A stretch of 64,000 bases of DNA, taken from contig JAADKB010000007.1 in the NCBI GenBank assembly GCA_009982845.1, positions 1,984,001 to 2,048,000 on the forward strand, written 5' to 3'. Shown one piece after another: positions 9,681-21,683 of this stretch. The notes under the pieces are model-generated. The model had not been told where the DNA came from and searched no databases. It saw nothing but the letters and a program-made list of their open reading frames with translations. The translations under genes and the position numbers were made by a program. Each line of letters starts with the position of its first letter. Position 1 is the stretch's first letter. The DNA is from Delphinella strobiligena (lineage: Eukaryota; Ascomycota; Dothideomycetes; Dothideales; Dothioraceae).

Positions 9681-12233
9681 AGCCGACCTGCGCGTAATCT
9701 ATAGAAATTTCATCAGTGCTCCTGCATCAACAATTCCCCGTGCCTGAACCTGGCAATGATCGCTTGCCTCGCATCTCGCTTGCTGCTACTGTAGTTCAGT
9801 TCAATTCATCTCCAATGAGGTGACTTTCGCACCGCTTCCTCCAATCAAACAGCCTATGGAGTCGTCCAACATCTGGTACAATTTTCAGACCCAGCTTATT
9901 ATGCGTCCAAAGATCCGAGTGATACAGGCGTCCATCATCGGAGAACCGGTGCGGATTCTCGATTAAGTTGTGAGGAGGACAAGACGTCGGATCAAGGATT
10001 ATTTTTACCTACCGACCGCACGGCCACCGACGGCCTGTGGAGATCGCTTCAAAGCTAATGCAAGGGACGCATGAAATGGCTTGTTGCAGCTTGAGGCTTT
10101 CCGGAATAAATCTGGGCGTTTCATAGCGATGGATCGCATGGTACGCTAACGAAGAGGCACCCGCCACACATCTGTATAGCAGATTTACTTTCGGCCAGAT
10201 TATACCATCCAACCGGAATGATCGAGAATGATGTTCAGATTCTATCGGTAGTCCGCGGTTCAAGTTGCCGGTGCCTGACTGATCGAAGATGCATCGTCTT
10301 TTGTTCGGCTTGGGCCTGATCAAGTCGTGATGACATCGGCATGATCAACATCGAGGCCGATAAGTTCGCCTGAACGGTGAAAATGAGACTTACACGAAAA
10401 GTGAATACGAGACGGCTATAATTAAGAGTAGGAGTGCTGCTTATGGCTGTACAATTGTATATCTGTATGGCTGAACATTCCCAGGTCTTGGCAGGTGACG
10501 TCCATACCGGACTCGGCCCCTCACAACCCCTTCCTCTTTCAAAACACAACATCCAATTGCGTCTGACCATTCATGTCCGGAGGCGCTACGGACATCTAGC
10601 CTCGCCGCCTGTCGAAACTACATGCGTCATGCAGATACTCGTGCTATCTGCACTCCACGTCTATAACGGCAGAACCACGGTCCTTGACCGACTCGATCCA
10701 AAAAGAGTCCTTGAGAGTCTGTGAATTGCTTATTAGGGTGTAGGTATCTTCATGATCGCCCACCTGGATAATATTCCTGTGAAGATGGTGACCTGGCGTG
10801 CAAATTTCTTGATGTACGATTCAGCCTCACCCGGAGTCCGCAGGCCATCAAAATTTGTCCGGTGTACGACACATGCATGACATTAACATGCTGCTGCAGA
10901 TGATGACTGGCTCCACTGCGATTCTGTGGCTATCCTATGGACTTTGCATTGCTTCTTCCACCATCTTAGGTCCTTGCAGACGGGCGCTGTCGGTGCGGAC
11001 AGACACATGTGTGGGCCTGATACACTGCGCCACCAGAAGTATGTTTGGTATAACCACTCTTACAGGGGTCTTTGTGTGCCAAAGCGCCGCGCCGATGTCT
11101 ATGGTCTGATATAAGGGTGTTATGCATGACCGGTGTTACCGGGACACTGTTGTCTACAAATACACAGATGGTTGCCTGAAATGGCACTGGTCCGAGTCTA
11201 TCCACACTCTAAGAACAACAGATGCCGATCCGGCCCCGCGCTCCATGAAGTTTACTGACAGCCATGCTTCGTGACCGACTGAAACTAACAGGGGCGTTTC
11301 ACGATCTGTCCTCGGGAGATTGACATGCTCTGTGGCCCTAGCTGTACCGGTATCGAAAACGTTTGGCTGCCATCAGGTGGACATGGCTTCCAATGGGGCG
11401 CCAATGATTTTCAAGGCATTCCCAAGAGCGGGAGCTTAAATCTGTGAGACATTGAAGAAATAGCACTGCCTCCAAAGCGGAGCGTGTTTTGATGGAGTGG
11501 ATCCTTACAATGCTCATCACCGTAAGAATACGCGCCAAGTCTTACTAGAACGGTGTAGAGATTATTCCTGGCCTGCCGGCACGGTGCTCCAAATGCACCG
11601 CTTCCGGAGTGTCAGCGTAGGATGTGCGGGAGCCAGGTTAACTTTGAGGGTATGCTGCTCTTGCATGGTGTTTTCTCCCCTTCTCTTTTGAACCTTAGTC
11701 CTGGCTTATTACGCCATGATTGACTGGACTCCGGGCTTGCAAAAACGTCTGCTGCCATATGTACGGGCTCTACCTAATCACATCTTTTCTCGGGCTTTCG
11801 CGCAAATACCCCTCAACCTCCACATTTCTTCTAGTCGGACCTGTCTTTACCAGTACTCTTGCTCGCAGCGAGGGATCTCTCGTTGCCCGTTTTCTTTTCT
11901 CAGCTTTCGTTTTTCCATGGATTTCCTCGTCTCGCCGTTCTGTTTGCATCTCTAATCATCCGACACATCAATCCTCTGTCAGCCTCGCGGCGTGGACTCA
12001 GCCTTCGAATCAATTTTTATTTCTGACCTGATCATATCAAAAGGGACACGATTCGCTGCGATTCAGAGTCAGAATAACAATGCTGAGCAGTAGATTATAA
12101 CATCGTTATCAATGCACGTTAGATCGCAGTTGGCTCTTGCGTTAGAAGATTGCGCATCTGTGGCTTGCTTTGAGGGGCTTGTCTGACTGCCTATACCGCC
12201 GACACGACTCCTCTCTCACTTAACGAAGAAAGT
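9681..12233. other. 2.5 kb intergenic region / long leader of the Zn2Cys6-PAS gene
   Basis: I found no protein family, tRNA or repeat here. Reading frames are short, overlap on both strands and have no recognisable content. From about 11.7 kb the plus strand is pyrimidine-rich, typical of a fungal promoter or 5' leader. Such long upstream regions are common for regulator genes; a non-coding transcript cannot be excluded. Confidence 0.45.
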
Positions 12234-14290
12234 ATGAAAGCCTTACTACACCAGCCATTCAACGCATTTTACGAGACAGTCGAACCTTCTCTGGACTCTG
12301 AACGAGCATCAGACCTCCAAACGCGTCAGCTTCCGGGACGTACTTTGTCTTGGCAATTAACGCGGTCTTACCCTTCACCGCCTATGTCTAGTCCGCCCTC
12401 TCCACGAAGGAAGCTCTCAGACGTGCCATCTACAACAGCAGCCATCTTTGATCCTACGACGAGTGCCTCGTACTATACAGGTGTCACTGTTGGTCTTTCT
12501 CCAGTTCTTGCAGTTACCACAACTTCAACGTCTGTTCTGCCACAGCCCTGGATCAACACATCTGACCCAATAGCACCACCAGCTACGTTTTTTTCTCACA
12601 CCTCGTCGTCTTCGATCGAGAGTCAAGCACCGCTGACTCGAATCGAGTCCACTTCAAGCGCCACTGCTGTCATAGATGTTCAGGCTATTGCGGGACCTAG
12701 CACAGCAACACTTCCACCTAGTGCAGGTCGAGGCGGTGGGCGAAGATCCAAAACTCACGTTGCTAATGCCTGCAACAATTGCAAGCGTGCTCACCTGAGC
12801 TGTGATGTGGACAGGCCGTGCAACCGTTGTGTACAGACAGGGAAAGGTGTATGTCAACCGTCTTGTACAGACCTTAGAAACTATGAGCGGACCGCTAACC
12901 TTCACAGGACACCTGCCGGAATGTGCCCCACAAAAAACGAGGAAGACCTCGCTTACGCGATGAGGGTGATTTCGGAGTACAGCAACAGCCAAGATCGACT
13001 ATCCCTGCACAAGGGCCTGTCGAAGCCGGACCATCAACCACAGCAGATCGAGTCATAGCAGGTAGTAGACACCGACGTGCAGCATCTCTTCGGACTCTCC
13101 TCTCCTATCCTGATGCGTCCGGTCCTCTTTCGAGATCATTACCAGCTTCTGGAGCTCCCGCAATTCTAGGACCAGCTTTTGCACCCCAGCCGCGGACTTC
13201 ACGGCTTACGCAGGGACTTGTCACTCCAATAGCCTTTCTGGACCTCGATCTTGTGATCATGAAGGCCAATGCAGCGTTCCAGACCTTGATGGGAATCCGA
13301 GAGATCCGTGGTGTACGTCTGACGGATATAGCAACACCATTAGAGGGTGACAGCTTTCAAAACACTCGGAATCATCTGAGGGCGGAAAGAGAAGCAAAAG
13401 AGCCATCGTATCTTCCGCCGATCCTACAGCCGGGACTAGACCCTGTGAGCAGGGTCACCGATCAGAATGTTGAAGAGATTACAAGAGGGTTCGACGATCA
13501 ACATTACACCTGGACCTTTCGTCTTGAAGGGGGAGAACGAAATCTGCCTGTCCGCTTGCGATTGGCAAAGACATCTCTTTACTTCGTGACCCTATTCCTT
13601 CCGCCGCTACCTGAAGCTCAAACAGAGCAAGCAACGATACATAATCCTGCTCCTCCACCAGTTCTATACCAGATACCAGTTCCGCCACAGTTCCTGGCCA
13701 GTCCGCCGCATTTCACCGATCCTCATCTACCTGGTCACGAACATGCTGTACAGTCGGCACCACCTTCCCCATTTTACCATTCTCAAAGCATTTTTCCTGG
13801 AGCAAATCCACCCCCGCTTGGTCCACCATCGCAATTTTCTTCTGGAACATATCCACATCATGATTTTCGAGCTCGCTATAACCCCACCGCACCCCCTTCT
13901 CAAGCCTACTATCAACAGCCTGCTTTCCATACATATCCGCCTCACATGCCTCCACCCTCCTTTCAGACAATACAAGAGCGCCAAGCATCCGCTTCTACCA
14001 TCCCTGGACCTTCTTCTTTCATCACGCCGTCCACGTATAATCCAACCTTCTCATCTACTCGCCCCCGCTCCGAGACAATGGAATCTCTCGGCAGACACAT
14101 ACAAACGCGATTACGGGCAGACAGCGGTGTGATACCCTCAGTCATTCACTCATCGCCGCCGCAACCGGAAGCGGAGTTTTCCAGAGTCAGCTCGGATGAC
14201 AGTGCAGGATCTGCAGCTGCACAAGGGCAAAGCCCTAGGAAGAGAAGACGAACCGGAATGAACCTAGACGACGTGCTGCATCGACGCTAA
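12234..14290 (+). CDS. Zn2Cys6 transcription factor with AT-hook-like segment and PAS-like domain
   Basis: A nuclear DNA-binding regulator; target genes unknown. The model is join(12234..12848, 12908..14290), 665 residues. The 59-base intron (GTATGT donor, CTAAC branch, CACAG acceptor) falls inside the zinc cluster. Splicing supplies the sixth cysteine: C180, C183, C190, C196, C199 and C208, giving CNNCKRAHLSC...CNRC...GDTC. Right after it comes HKKRGRPRLRDE (about 212-223), an AT-hook-like basic segment. Residues about 305-440 resemble a PAS fold (TPIAFLDLDLVIMKANAAF, ending in a beta-strand-rich FRLEGG...LRLAKTSLYFVTLF). The remainder is Pro/Ser-rich and ends in a basic KRRRTG patch. Zn2Cys6 plus PAS is the plan of the Ert1/Rds2/AcuK carbon-source regulators, but the zinc-cluster sequence differs and I do not assign orthology. 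An alternative start is M51 (12384). Confidence 0.85.
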
Positions 14291-17261
14291 CGGAACCGAT
14301 TACGATGTCACGGTTTGGGCTCCGAACAGGCCTGCATATCAATCACTAGGCATTGAATGCAGTGACACAAGCATGTATGATTTTTTTTCTTGCTTTCTTT
14401 CTTGAAGTGTAGTATAGTATAGTGAAGACACGACGGGAAAAATTAGAACTTTTCTTCTAAGTAGAGATATAATTACCGACGCAGCAAAGGCGTCGTCAAT
14501 GGGAATAGGAAACCATAAAACAGTCAGCAGGTTTGATTGTTAGCTTGGGTCATTACCATTCATTGCGAGCTGTGGATAAATCTTTTTTCCTGGCATCTGA
14601 ATTCGCATTCGAAATGTGTTGTTTCTGGATCGTATGCACCTTTATGTCTCCTCTCGTATCCGCGGGGAGAGTTCGACAAAAGAAACGAGACAAGGAAGCA
14701 AAAGCAATAAAGTCAATTATTGTATCTCATATCTCGTTTCTTTTTACCTACAGCTCATGACCGGTTTCCATGTCTATCGGGTCCCAATCATCGGGTTATC
14801 GATTCAACTCGTATTCAGAAATACAGCCCCCCCTTTTCAGCCTTGTAGAACAGAACAGAACAGAACAGTAAAACTTCATCCGGACGCGTCTCCCCATCTC
14901 ACCATTACGCGATTCGTATAGCGATCTGATCTGACCCCGTCACTCTCACTGCCTGTCCTGCCCTGGTTTACGAGGCGGTCTAGCCACTAGCTTGCTGATG
15001 GGCTGTACTCGTACCCGGGATTAGCCAGGCTCGCGAGGTTTGCGAGGCTTGTGAACCGACCTTGCATCGGATCGAATTGCAGGAGGTAGAAGTGCGAGGC
15101 GCGAGGCGTGCGAGGCGTACGTGCGTTTCGCGGATTTGTGTCGTGCATATGGATGGCATCTTCGGCTCGGCAGGATTCTGCTTTTTTGCTTCTCCTCTTT
15201 CCCCTCGTAGTACGGGTATACGTGTACGGGGGAAGAGGTACGTACATGCGGTATATATGTATAGTTAGGTGATTTGAAAGTCGAGGATGCGATTCATTGG
15301 TTTGGTTTGGTACGGGTCGGATCGTGAGCCCGTCCGTAACGTAACTTAATTTTGGTTTGGTGGCATGTGGTGGCTAAGATAGGTGCTGTATCTACTTAGG
15401 TGATTACTGAGGCGAGGGGTAGGACCGGGACGGTGAGACTTGCAATGTCGGTCATGACGGATGCTGTTCCTTTGTCTTATTGGTCGGTGGGTGGTTTGTT
15501 TTGTCGTGTTCGGTTGGAATCTTGGTTGACATTGAACCTTGGCTAATATGAGACGATCGCCCTTGTTTACTCCGGCAGGAGTTGTACTCCAGACGGCTCT
15601 GTCGATGATCAGCATCGTGGCTTGTCTTACTTGATGATACGTCTAGATCTTTCCGCGCGGAGCCTGCTTCTCTGCCCTGCATTGTGGTACTGTCGTCATC
15701 TGCTTATGTGTCAGCTTATTAAGACTTTGCTACTTGTACTACTGCTGACCCAGGGGAGGGCTTGAGCTTTGTTCTATGTGAAGCTGTATTTCGCGTTTGG
15801 TTCTCCAAGACTCTCTTTTACTTTGCTATCCTTGATTATTGGCGATCAAGCGCTGGAGAGGAACCTGTCTTGATGACGTTGTGGGATGTGGAAGACAAGG
15901 TGCTGCGTAGAGTCATTCTGGTGCAAAGTATAGTCTGATTCGTTCATAGCTTACATTCGACCTGACTCGAATCTAAAGGCACCAAAAACCCGCCAACTTC
16001 CAAGGACATGCCGAAGGAGGTCGTAACACAAAGACAATGCTGCTCCCATACCTTCAAGCCATAAGAAAGCCTGATAAGATCCTGATACAAGCTCGAAACA
16101 CTATCACCAAGTAAAAAGACAAACAAAACCAAAGAAAATGTTGGCCGAAGGAAAAGTGCAAAAAAAGGAGACAGCCCACAGGGAGAATCGAACTCAGCAG
16201 GAGAGAAAGCGAGCTCAGTTAGTAGAATCTTTGAAAAGGCCACATGTCGTTGCTGAAACCATCTGCTCCTAACCACTAAGCTAATGATCCTGCTATAGAG
16301 GTTAGGTCGGTGGTGGTGGTGCTGTGCTGATGAGGTGAGGATGGCCATTTTGATGTTGGTCAAGACACAGTATCATGCGACCTCTGCTTGTACACACATA
16401 CTACCTCAAGCACTGCGTTTAGTCTTTGTACTCTCATTTCTGATACGTCATATCCCCCGTAGAAAACGCTTCCAACCAGGATTACTATCAAGAGGCGAGA
16501 CGAGCTGGGTCCGGCAATATGGACGAGTTCCGGCACATAACTCGACGTTGACTATGCAGGTGACCTAGATCGAAGACGACGACCTTCGCGGGAATAGTCA
16601 ATGCCGCATTCCTGGATCCGGGACCGCTTCGCTTCTACTATCTTTTCCCAGTAGCAATTCCATTGACGTTGAGTCAGTCTCGATCTAAGGCGAAGTCTTG
16701 GACATCTTCTGCACGCGTTAAAGAGCTGGGAACATTCATAGAAAGCTGTGTCATTCTATCTTCCATCGGAGGGTACTTCGAAAGCTGTCTTCTTCACAGC
16801 CCCACAGCTCCACAGCTCCACTGAATATGAGATAATATGGAAATAAGGGAGTATCAAGACACAGACAAATGAAGAGAAGATCAGCAAGTACGAGTCCGAT
16901 CGTCTCATACAATCATTCTTTCGTATATGTAAACGATTTTCGATGGATACAGAAACACTACAACGAGACGCTGCGAAATCAAGACTATACACGTGATTGT
17001 GTTCTCTCACAAATGATAGGCTACTTCTTCCCATTTATAGTTGAGTCGCGTTCTACAGGCTGTTACTACATACTCTCTAATATGAACTGACGTTCTTTGA
17101 AATGCTCTATCGATGACAAAATAATGAGATGAGATATAGCATCAGTTTTGTCTGCAAGGGTTCATAGGTTCTCCGTCCGTGTGACCGAAGTCGCATTGCA
17201 TACGCCTTGAAGCCTTGACATGATGCCTCTCAAGATCGCTACTTGAAATGGCGTGAAGATC
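14291..17261. other. 3 kb intergenic region without a recognisable protein gene
   Basis: No protein family was found on either strand. There is a short ACAGA-type microsatellite near 14850-14870 and GCGAGGCGT-like near repeats at about 15090-15120. The only structured signal is the Pol III-like minus-strand element at 16160-16283, listed separately. Confidence 0.45.
16160..16283 (-). ncRNA. Pol III-like element (A box, B box, T7), tRNA-derived or SINE-like
   Basis: On the minus strand, TAGCTTAGTGG (16283-16273) fits the tRNA A box, with the paired continuation GCTT/GAGC of a D arm. GTTCGATTC (16193-16185) is a perfect B box, and a T7 run (16166-16160) about 19 bases later would terminate RNA polymerase III. 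The boxes are 80 bases apart, longer than in an intronless tRNA. Acceptor and T-stem pairings fail, so this is not a readable tRNA. It could be a decayed tRNA, a tRNA-derived SINE or a small Pol III transcript. Confidence 0.35.
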
Positions 17262-18221
17262 TCAATCCCGGTCTTTCGTATGGTCTTGTTGACTATGTTC
17301 GACAGTATATCGATAAAGGTTGTTAATAGCACCTTTTCCCGTTTCAACCTGCGCATCGCGTGTCGTCGCTCCGACATGTGGCAAGCTGACTATATTTTTC
17401 GAGCCGTTCCAAAGATCTCCATACTTGGAGATTGTAGGTGGCTCTTGTTCATGCACATCGATACCGGCACCGAATATCAGATTTTCTGAAAGTGCCCTTG
17501 CAAGATCATCCTCGTTGATAATTCCTCCACGCGCCGTGTTGATCAAGATTGCGGTGTTTTTCATCTGCTTGAGCTCCGTGTAAGAGATCAGGTTTCGAGT
17601 CGATGCAGTGAGCGGAACATGAATCGAGACGATATCCGAGATCTCCAGAAGTCTTCCCAACGAGTCCACTTGCGTAAAGGATGATTCGAGATGCGAAGAT
17701 TTAGAAATCGGACGAAACACCACAATCTTTGCCCCAAAGGCAGCTTGGAAAAGCTGAGCCACGGCCTTGCCAATATTTCCATATCCAATGATGCCGATGG
17801 TCCTTCCGCGCAGAGATAGACCAGCACAGGTTTCTCTCCTCACTGCTTCACCCGCGGCTTGCCTCACCAAGATCGGTCGCACTTGTCGTGCCACACACAT
17901 TGTCAAGGTGAGGACCAGCTCTGCAACAGCGGGAGCGTTGAGTCCAGGAGTATTGAGCACTGGTATGCCACGAGCAGTACAGGCATCGATATCGATTTTG
18001 TCAAGGCCGACTCCTTGTTTGCCGATGGCCAATAAGTTTGGCATCGTGTCGAGATCAGCTGCGTTGAGATAAGTGCCTCGCATGAGAAGATATTCTGCAT
18101 TTTTCCAATCCTGCCATTCTGGATCTGAGGGTAGGATGAGATTGAATAGCGATTGTGCATGTTCAATAGCCTCGGGGTGAAAGAGGTCTTTCATGTATAC
18201 TGTTGGCTTGGCGGCCGCCAT
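17262..18221 (-). CDS. D-isomer-specific 2-hydroxyacid dehydrogenase (phosphoglycerate dehydrogenase-like)
   Basis: An NAD(P)-dependent oxidoreductase acting on a D-2-hydroxyacid/2-oxoacid pair; the substrate cannot be told from sequence. It has 319 residues if started at MAAAKPTVYMKD (18221); an in-frame ATG 12 codons upstream gives a hydrophobic III run that looks like leader. Segments in order: substrate-binding half with KQGVGLDKIDIDAC and GIPVLNTPG; Rossmann motif GYGNIGKAVAQ near residue 145; catalytic Arg in INTARGGIINEDDL (about 231); catalytic Glu in the DVHEQEPP region (about 260); and catalytic His in LPHVGATT (about 283). All three catalytic residues are present. The length is typical of the family. 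It is divergent from the broken P450; a shared pathway is possible but not shown. Confidence 0.88.
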   Translation of the reverse strand: MAAAKPTVYMKDLFHPEAIEHAQSLFNLILPSDPEWQDWKNAEYLLMRGTYLNAADLDTMPNLLAIGKQGVGLDKIDIDACTARGIPVLNTPGLNAPAVAELVLTLTMCVARQVRPILVRQAAGEAVRRETCAGLSLRGRTIGIIGYGNIGKAVAQLFQAAFGAKIVVFRPISKSSHLESSFTQVDSLGRLLEISDIVSIHVPLTASTRNLISYTELKQMKNTAILINTARGGIINEDDLARALSENLIFGAGIDVHEQEPPTISKYGDLWNGSKNIVSLPHVGATTRDAQVETGKGAINNLYRYTVEHSQQDHTKDRD

Positions 18222-18775
18222 CTCGAACCGCTTGCAGATTGTTATGATGATAATCACACTTTCTATGAAAAATCGAATGTCTGTTTGAATGAGAAATGGT
18301 TATTGTTTGCCCAGACGTCAATATCGTTATAGTACTATATCAGCGAAGAGAACGATGTGAATTATTGCACCAACCATCTCGGCCATAAAAGATTGGCCGA
18401 AAATGAGAAGGTTTCGGCCCGGACATGTGGCTGTATCGCCTTTCTTATCAACCACCTACTACGAGTAGATCCTCCCTACTATTCCTGTGAGAACAAAGAT
18501 TCAAACTTCCTCTCTTACACCACATCTCACCTCGTATATATCAACATGTTGATCAGAAAATATACGTCACCCCGCTGCTGGAAGGATGCACTAGACCGGA
18601 AGAGTGGAGAGAAACTGGGCCAGCTTGATCAGGCGTACCGCGATCCCCCACCATGCTGACAAGGATCTTCAAACATGCCTTTGCATTTCAAATAGACTCT
18701 GTGCTCAGGTCCTCGCTTTTCATTTCTTAATCCAATAATCCTATATTCTGAAACTACCACCTATAGAACTGCACC
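18222..18775. promoter_or_regulatory. Divergent intergenic region, dehydrogenase / P450
   Basis: About 550 bases separate the two divergent starts. No coding content is recognised and no specific operator can be named. Confidence 0.35.
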
Positions 18776-20507
18776 ATGCTCACCCTTCTCTTCTTGCTGT
18801 CGCCTCTCCTGCTCAGCCTGATCATCTTTTCTTCTCGCTTGCACAGACTCATCTTGAATTACCGCCAGGCACAAAGTCTCGACCTCCCGATCATGTTAGC
18901 CCCGTTCACATGGCAGGATCCTCTGTGGATGATAATCGGCCCTCATATTTCCTTTCTTCGGCACCTTCCCTTCGGATCATGGTACAAATACACGCTTTTT
19001 GGCTGGCAGCTTGAAGATCGCAATCAGATACATTCCAGTCGTGGACCAGCATTCATCATCGTAACGCCGAAAAACAACGAGATTCTCATCTCAGATCCCT
19101 CTGCCAGCGAAGAGCTGTTGAACAAGTGGAAGGTGTGGACCAAGAGCCCAGCCCTGTATTCCATATTCGAAGTTTTCGGTAAGAATGTCAACAGTGTTAA
19201 CGGGAGGGACTGGCAACGCCATAGGAAAATCACGGGTCCGGCGTTCAAAGAGGCCACTAATAAGCTTGTTTGGGATGAATCGGTTAACCAAGCTGCTCGT
19301 CTCGACGAGATCTGGTCAAGAGGGGACAAGGCCGAGATGAATCTTGAAAGTGTTTTGCAGCATAATTCCATTGTGACTCTCAATGTACTCATGGTTGCTG
19401 GATTCGACAAGACGTCCGATGGTGGTGGGGATACGAAGGTTATTGATAGCAGAGAGAAGTTGGGCAGCAGTGATAGTCATACACTCAGCTATGGAGACTC
19501 GTTGCAGATGGTACTATCCGACATGATGATGACGGTTCTCTTCTCCGCGCTGAAAGCACCAGACTGGTTGCTGCCAGACAGATTAAGACGATTGCGAGCG
19601 GCTGTCATGGAGTTCAGGCAGTACATGACAGAGAAGGTGTCTGAGGGAAAAGAGGCAACGCTTCACGGCCAACCATCAAAAGATAATCTTATGAATGCGC
19701 TTGTTCAGGCGAACGAAGCAGCCAAAATCGAAGGAGATGCTAAGATGGTCCTCTGTGATGACGAACTCTATGGCAACATGTTCATCTTCAACGTTGCTGG
19801 ATTTGAGACGACGGCAACAGCACTGACTTATACCATGCCCTTGCTGACTACTCATCCCGAAGTACAAGAGTGGTTGGCAGAAGAAGTGCGAAATGTCCTG
19901 GCCAGTCAAACCACGGTGCACTATCGAGATGCATTCCCCCGTCTCATCAGAACAATGGCCGTCATGGTAAGTCGACGCCCCGGAGTTGAGTTCCTTTTCC
20001 GCGGAGCCTAATGTTTGCAGTATGAGACCCTCCGCAAACGGACTGCTGTCCAGGCACTTCCGAGGTCCACAGCTGAACCACAGGAGCTCCAAATCGGAGC
20101 TCGCTCCCATACTGTACCATCACAAACATACGTTACGGCCAACCAAATGCCATGCATCATGATCCCACGACTTGGGGACCAGACGTAGACGAATGGCGTC
20201 CTCAACGCTGGATCCAAACATCAGCTACCGGCGAAGAGACCTTCGCGGGGCCTCCACAAGGCGCGGGATTCATGGCATGGTCGCATGGGCCACGGGTCTG
20301 CCCTGGAAAGCGCTTCTCCTAAGTCGAGTTCACTGCTGTTATCAGCGTCATGGTACGAGATTATCGTGTAACACCCGCAAAGCGAGGCGACGAGTCGGGG
20401 GGGAAGCAAGGGTGAGACTTGCCAGGACTTTGGACGACTCGTACTTCAACATGTCGCCCAAGGTGCGCAGACCACTGGATGCCGGGTTATCATGGATACG
20501 GCGGTGA
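18776..20507 (+). pseudogene. Cytochrome P450, broken by one nonsense and two frameshifts
   Basis: A heme-thiolate monooxygenase gene with an N-terminal membrane anchor (MLTLLFLLSPLLLSLIIF). Exon 1 is 18776-19966; intron 19967-20020 has a GTAAGT donor and TTTGCAG acceptor; exon 2 starts at 20021. The C-helix WQRHRK, the I-helix AGFETTATA (about 341) and the ExxR motif YETLR (398-402) are intact. Then a one-base loss at about 20141-20147 shifts the frame just before MHHDPTTWGPDVDEW. The heme loop WSHGPRVCPGKRFS follows in the new frame and is cut by TAA at 20320-20322, where CAA (Gln) would suit the family. A second one-base loss in the G7 run at 20397-20403 moves the C-terminus, which ends LSWIRR at 20507, into a third frame. 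No intron model repairs all three. A protein stopping before the heme loop would be inactive. Confidence 0.85.
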
Positions 20508-21005
20508 AGCCGGCGTCAGTGGGAAGAGAACGGGCTCGATGATGGATTATCGTTGATGATGCAATGCGTGACACAAGCTGGAGCAAGTCGAAGCGTTTTT
20601 TGAGGTTGGCGGCATGACTGATATGACATTTGAACTCGCCTTACCTACGTAGCCTTGCACAGTGACCTGTCATAATCTAATGAGTATCTTTTTGACAGGC
20701 AGCTGACGTGCAAAGGATCTACCTTCGGGTCAGCTGCCGCTGCCCAACATGTATCTGGACGCAAAATGGCGGCGAAAAACGGGTGGTGCTGGTGCCCCTT
20801 CCATCAACCAAGTCTTGGTAAGTCCTGTGTAACCGATTCAACCATCTATAAGCCCACACCTCATCCCCTCCATCTTTTGACTTTTTCTTTGATCAGACAA
20901 CCATAGTCAATGTTTTCTGTGACCTTAGTGATTTTTATAGATATACCCATACATTCCCAATAATCTGCACACCATCCTCTCTCATCATCCACACATTCGC
21001 CCGCA
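20508..21005. other. Intergenic, probable promoter of the orphan ORF
   Basis: About 500 bases without coding content. The last 130 bases are pyrimidine-rich, as expected just upstream of a fungal start codon. Confidence 0.4.
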
Positions 21006-21683
21006 ATGGACGACCCAATTTTCAGCATACAAGCCAGCATGAAAACCACTCGCACCGCCGACTATCCCTCATGCCTCATCATCAGCTTTTCAAACAGTTC
21101 CAACATCCTCGCCCGGGTAAAAGCATTGCGCCGGACATGGCGCAGCCCCGCCACCATCCCAGCAGAACAGCAAAGCGATGGCCGCGCTCTCAGCATCGCC
21201 TCGATTCTATACCACGCACGCATACTCGCCATGTCTGAGGCGGGATGGCTGGAGACCATCAACAACCAACCCCTCGACGGCGGCGATATCAACACCCCCT
21301 GGCGCGATTTCATTTACTGGCGCTTCGAAAAGATCTGCACAGATACTCGCGATTACCTGCTGCATACCGAGGGCCAGGAAATGACGGGAAATCTCGGCTC
21401 GATCAGGTGTGGGATAGTGCCGATCTACTTTGCTGATCGCGGGGACGAGGCGGCGCTGGTGACGAGGGACAAGGACAATACCTTGTTGCTTTCTGTTTGG
21501 TTGGCGAAACAGGTTCGTGTTAGACTCGTCGTTGGAGTCAATGACCCTGACGAGGTGGATTTTGATGATGGGTCGACTGAGATATGCTGGATCAAGGCGC
21601 GTACCAAGGTGAGGTATTATATTGAAGGCGCGAGTGCGACGGAGGGGCTAGCGGCGCTTATGTTTATTGCTCATCTTTCATGA
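21006..21683 (+). CDS. Hypothetical protein, 225 residues, family not recognised
   Basis: A single-exon reading frame starting MDDPIFSIQASMKTT, with a balanced composition and no low-complexity run, which favours real coding. No signal peptide or transmembrane segment is visible. The N-terminal third is basic (ILARVKALRRTW), the middle has aromatic-rich WRDFIYWRFEKIC, and the C-terminal third alternates hydrophobic strands (VRLVVGVND, TEICWIKA, VRYYIEGA), suggesting an alpha/beta fold. It lies between the broken P450 and the histidine-phosphatase-fold gene. I do not recognise a family and give no function. Confidence 0.55.
   Translation: MDDPIFSIQASMKTTRTADYPSCLIISFSNSSNILARVKALRRTWRSPATIPAEQQSDGRALSIASILYHARILAMSEAGWLETINNQPLDGGDINTPWRDFIYWRFEKICTDTRDYLLHTEGQEMTGNLGSIRCGIVPIYFADRGDEAALVTRDKDNTLLLSVWLAKQVRVRLVVGVNDPDEVDFDDGSTEICWIKARTKVRYYIEGASATEGLAALMFIAHLS

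Noticed and set aside
10855..11955. Small frames in the long leader of the Zn2Cys6-PAS gene
   Set aside because: They are short, overlap on both strands, have no family content and are explained by chance.
16160..16300. Functional tRNA gene
   Set aside because: A and B boxes are good, but the acceptor stem and half of the T stem cannot pair and the anticodon arm is not closed.
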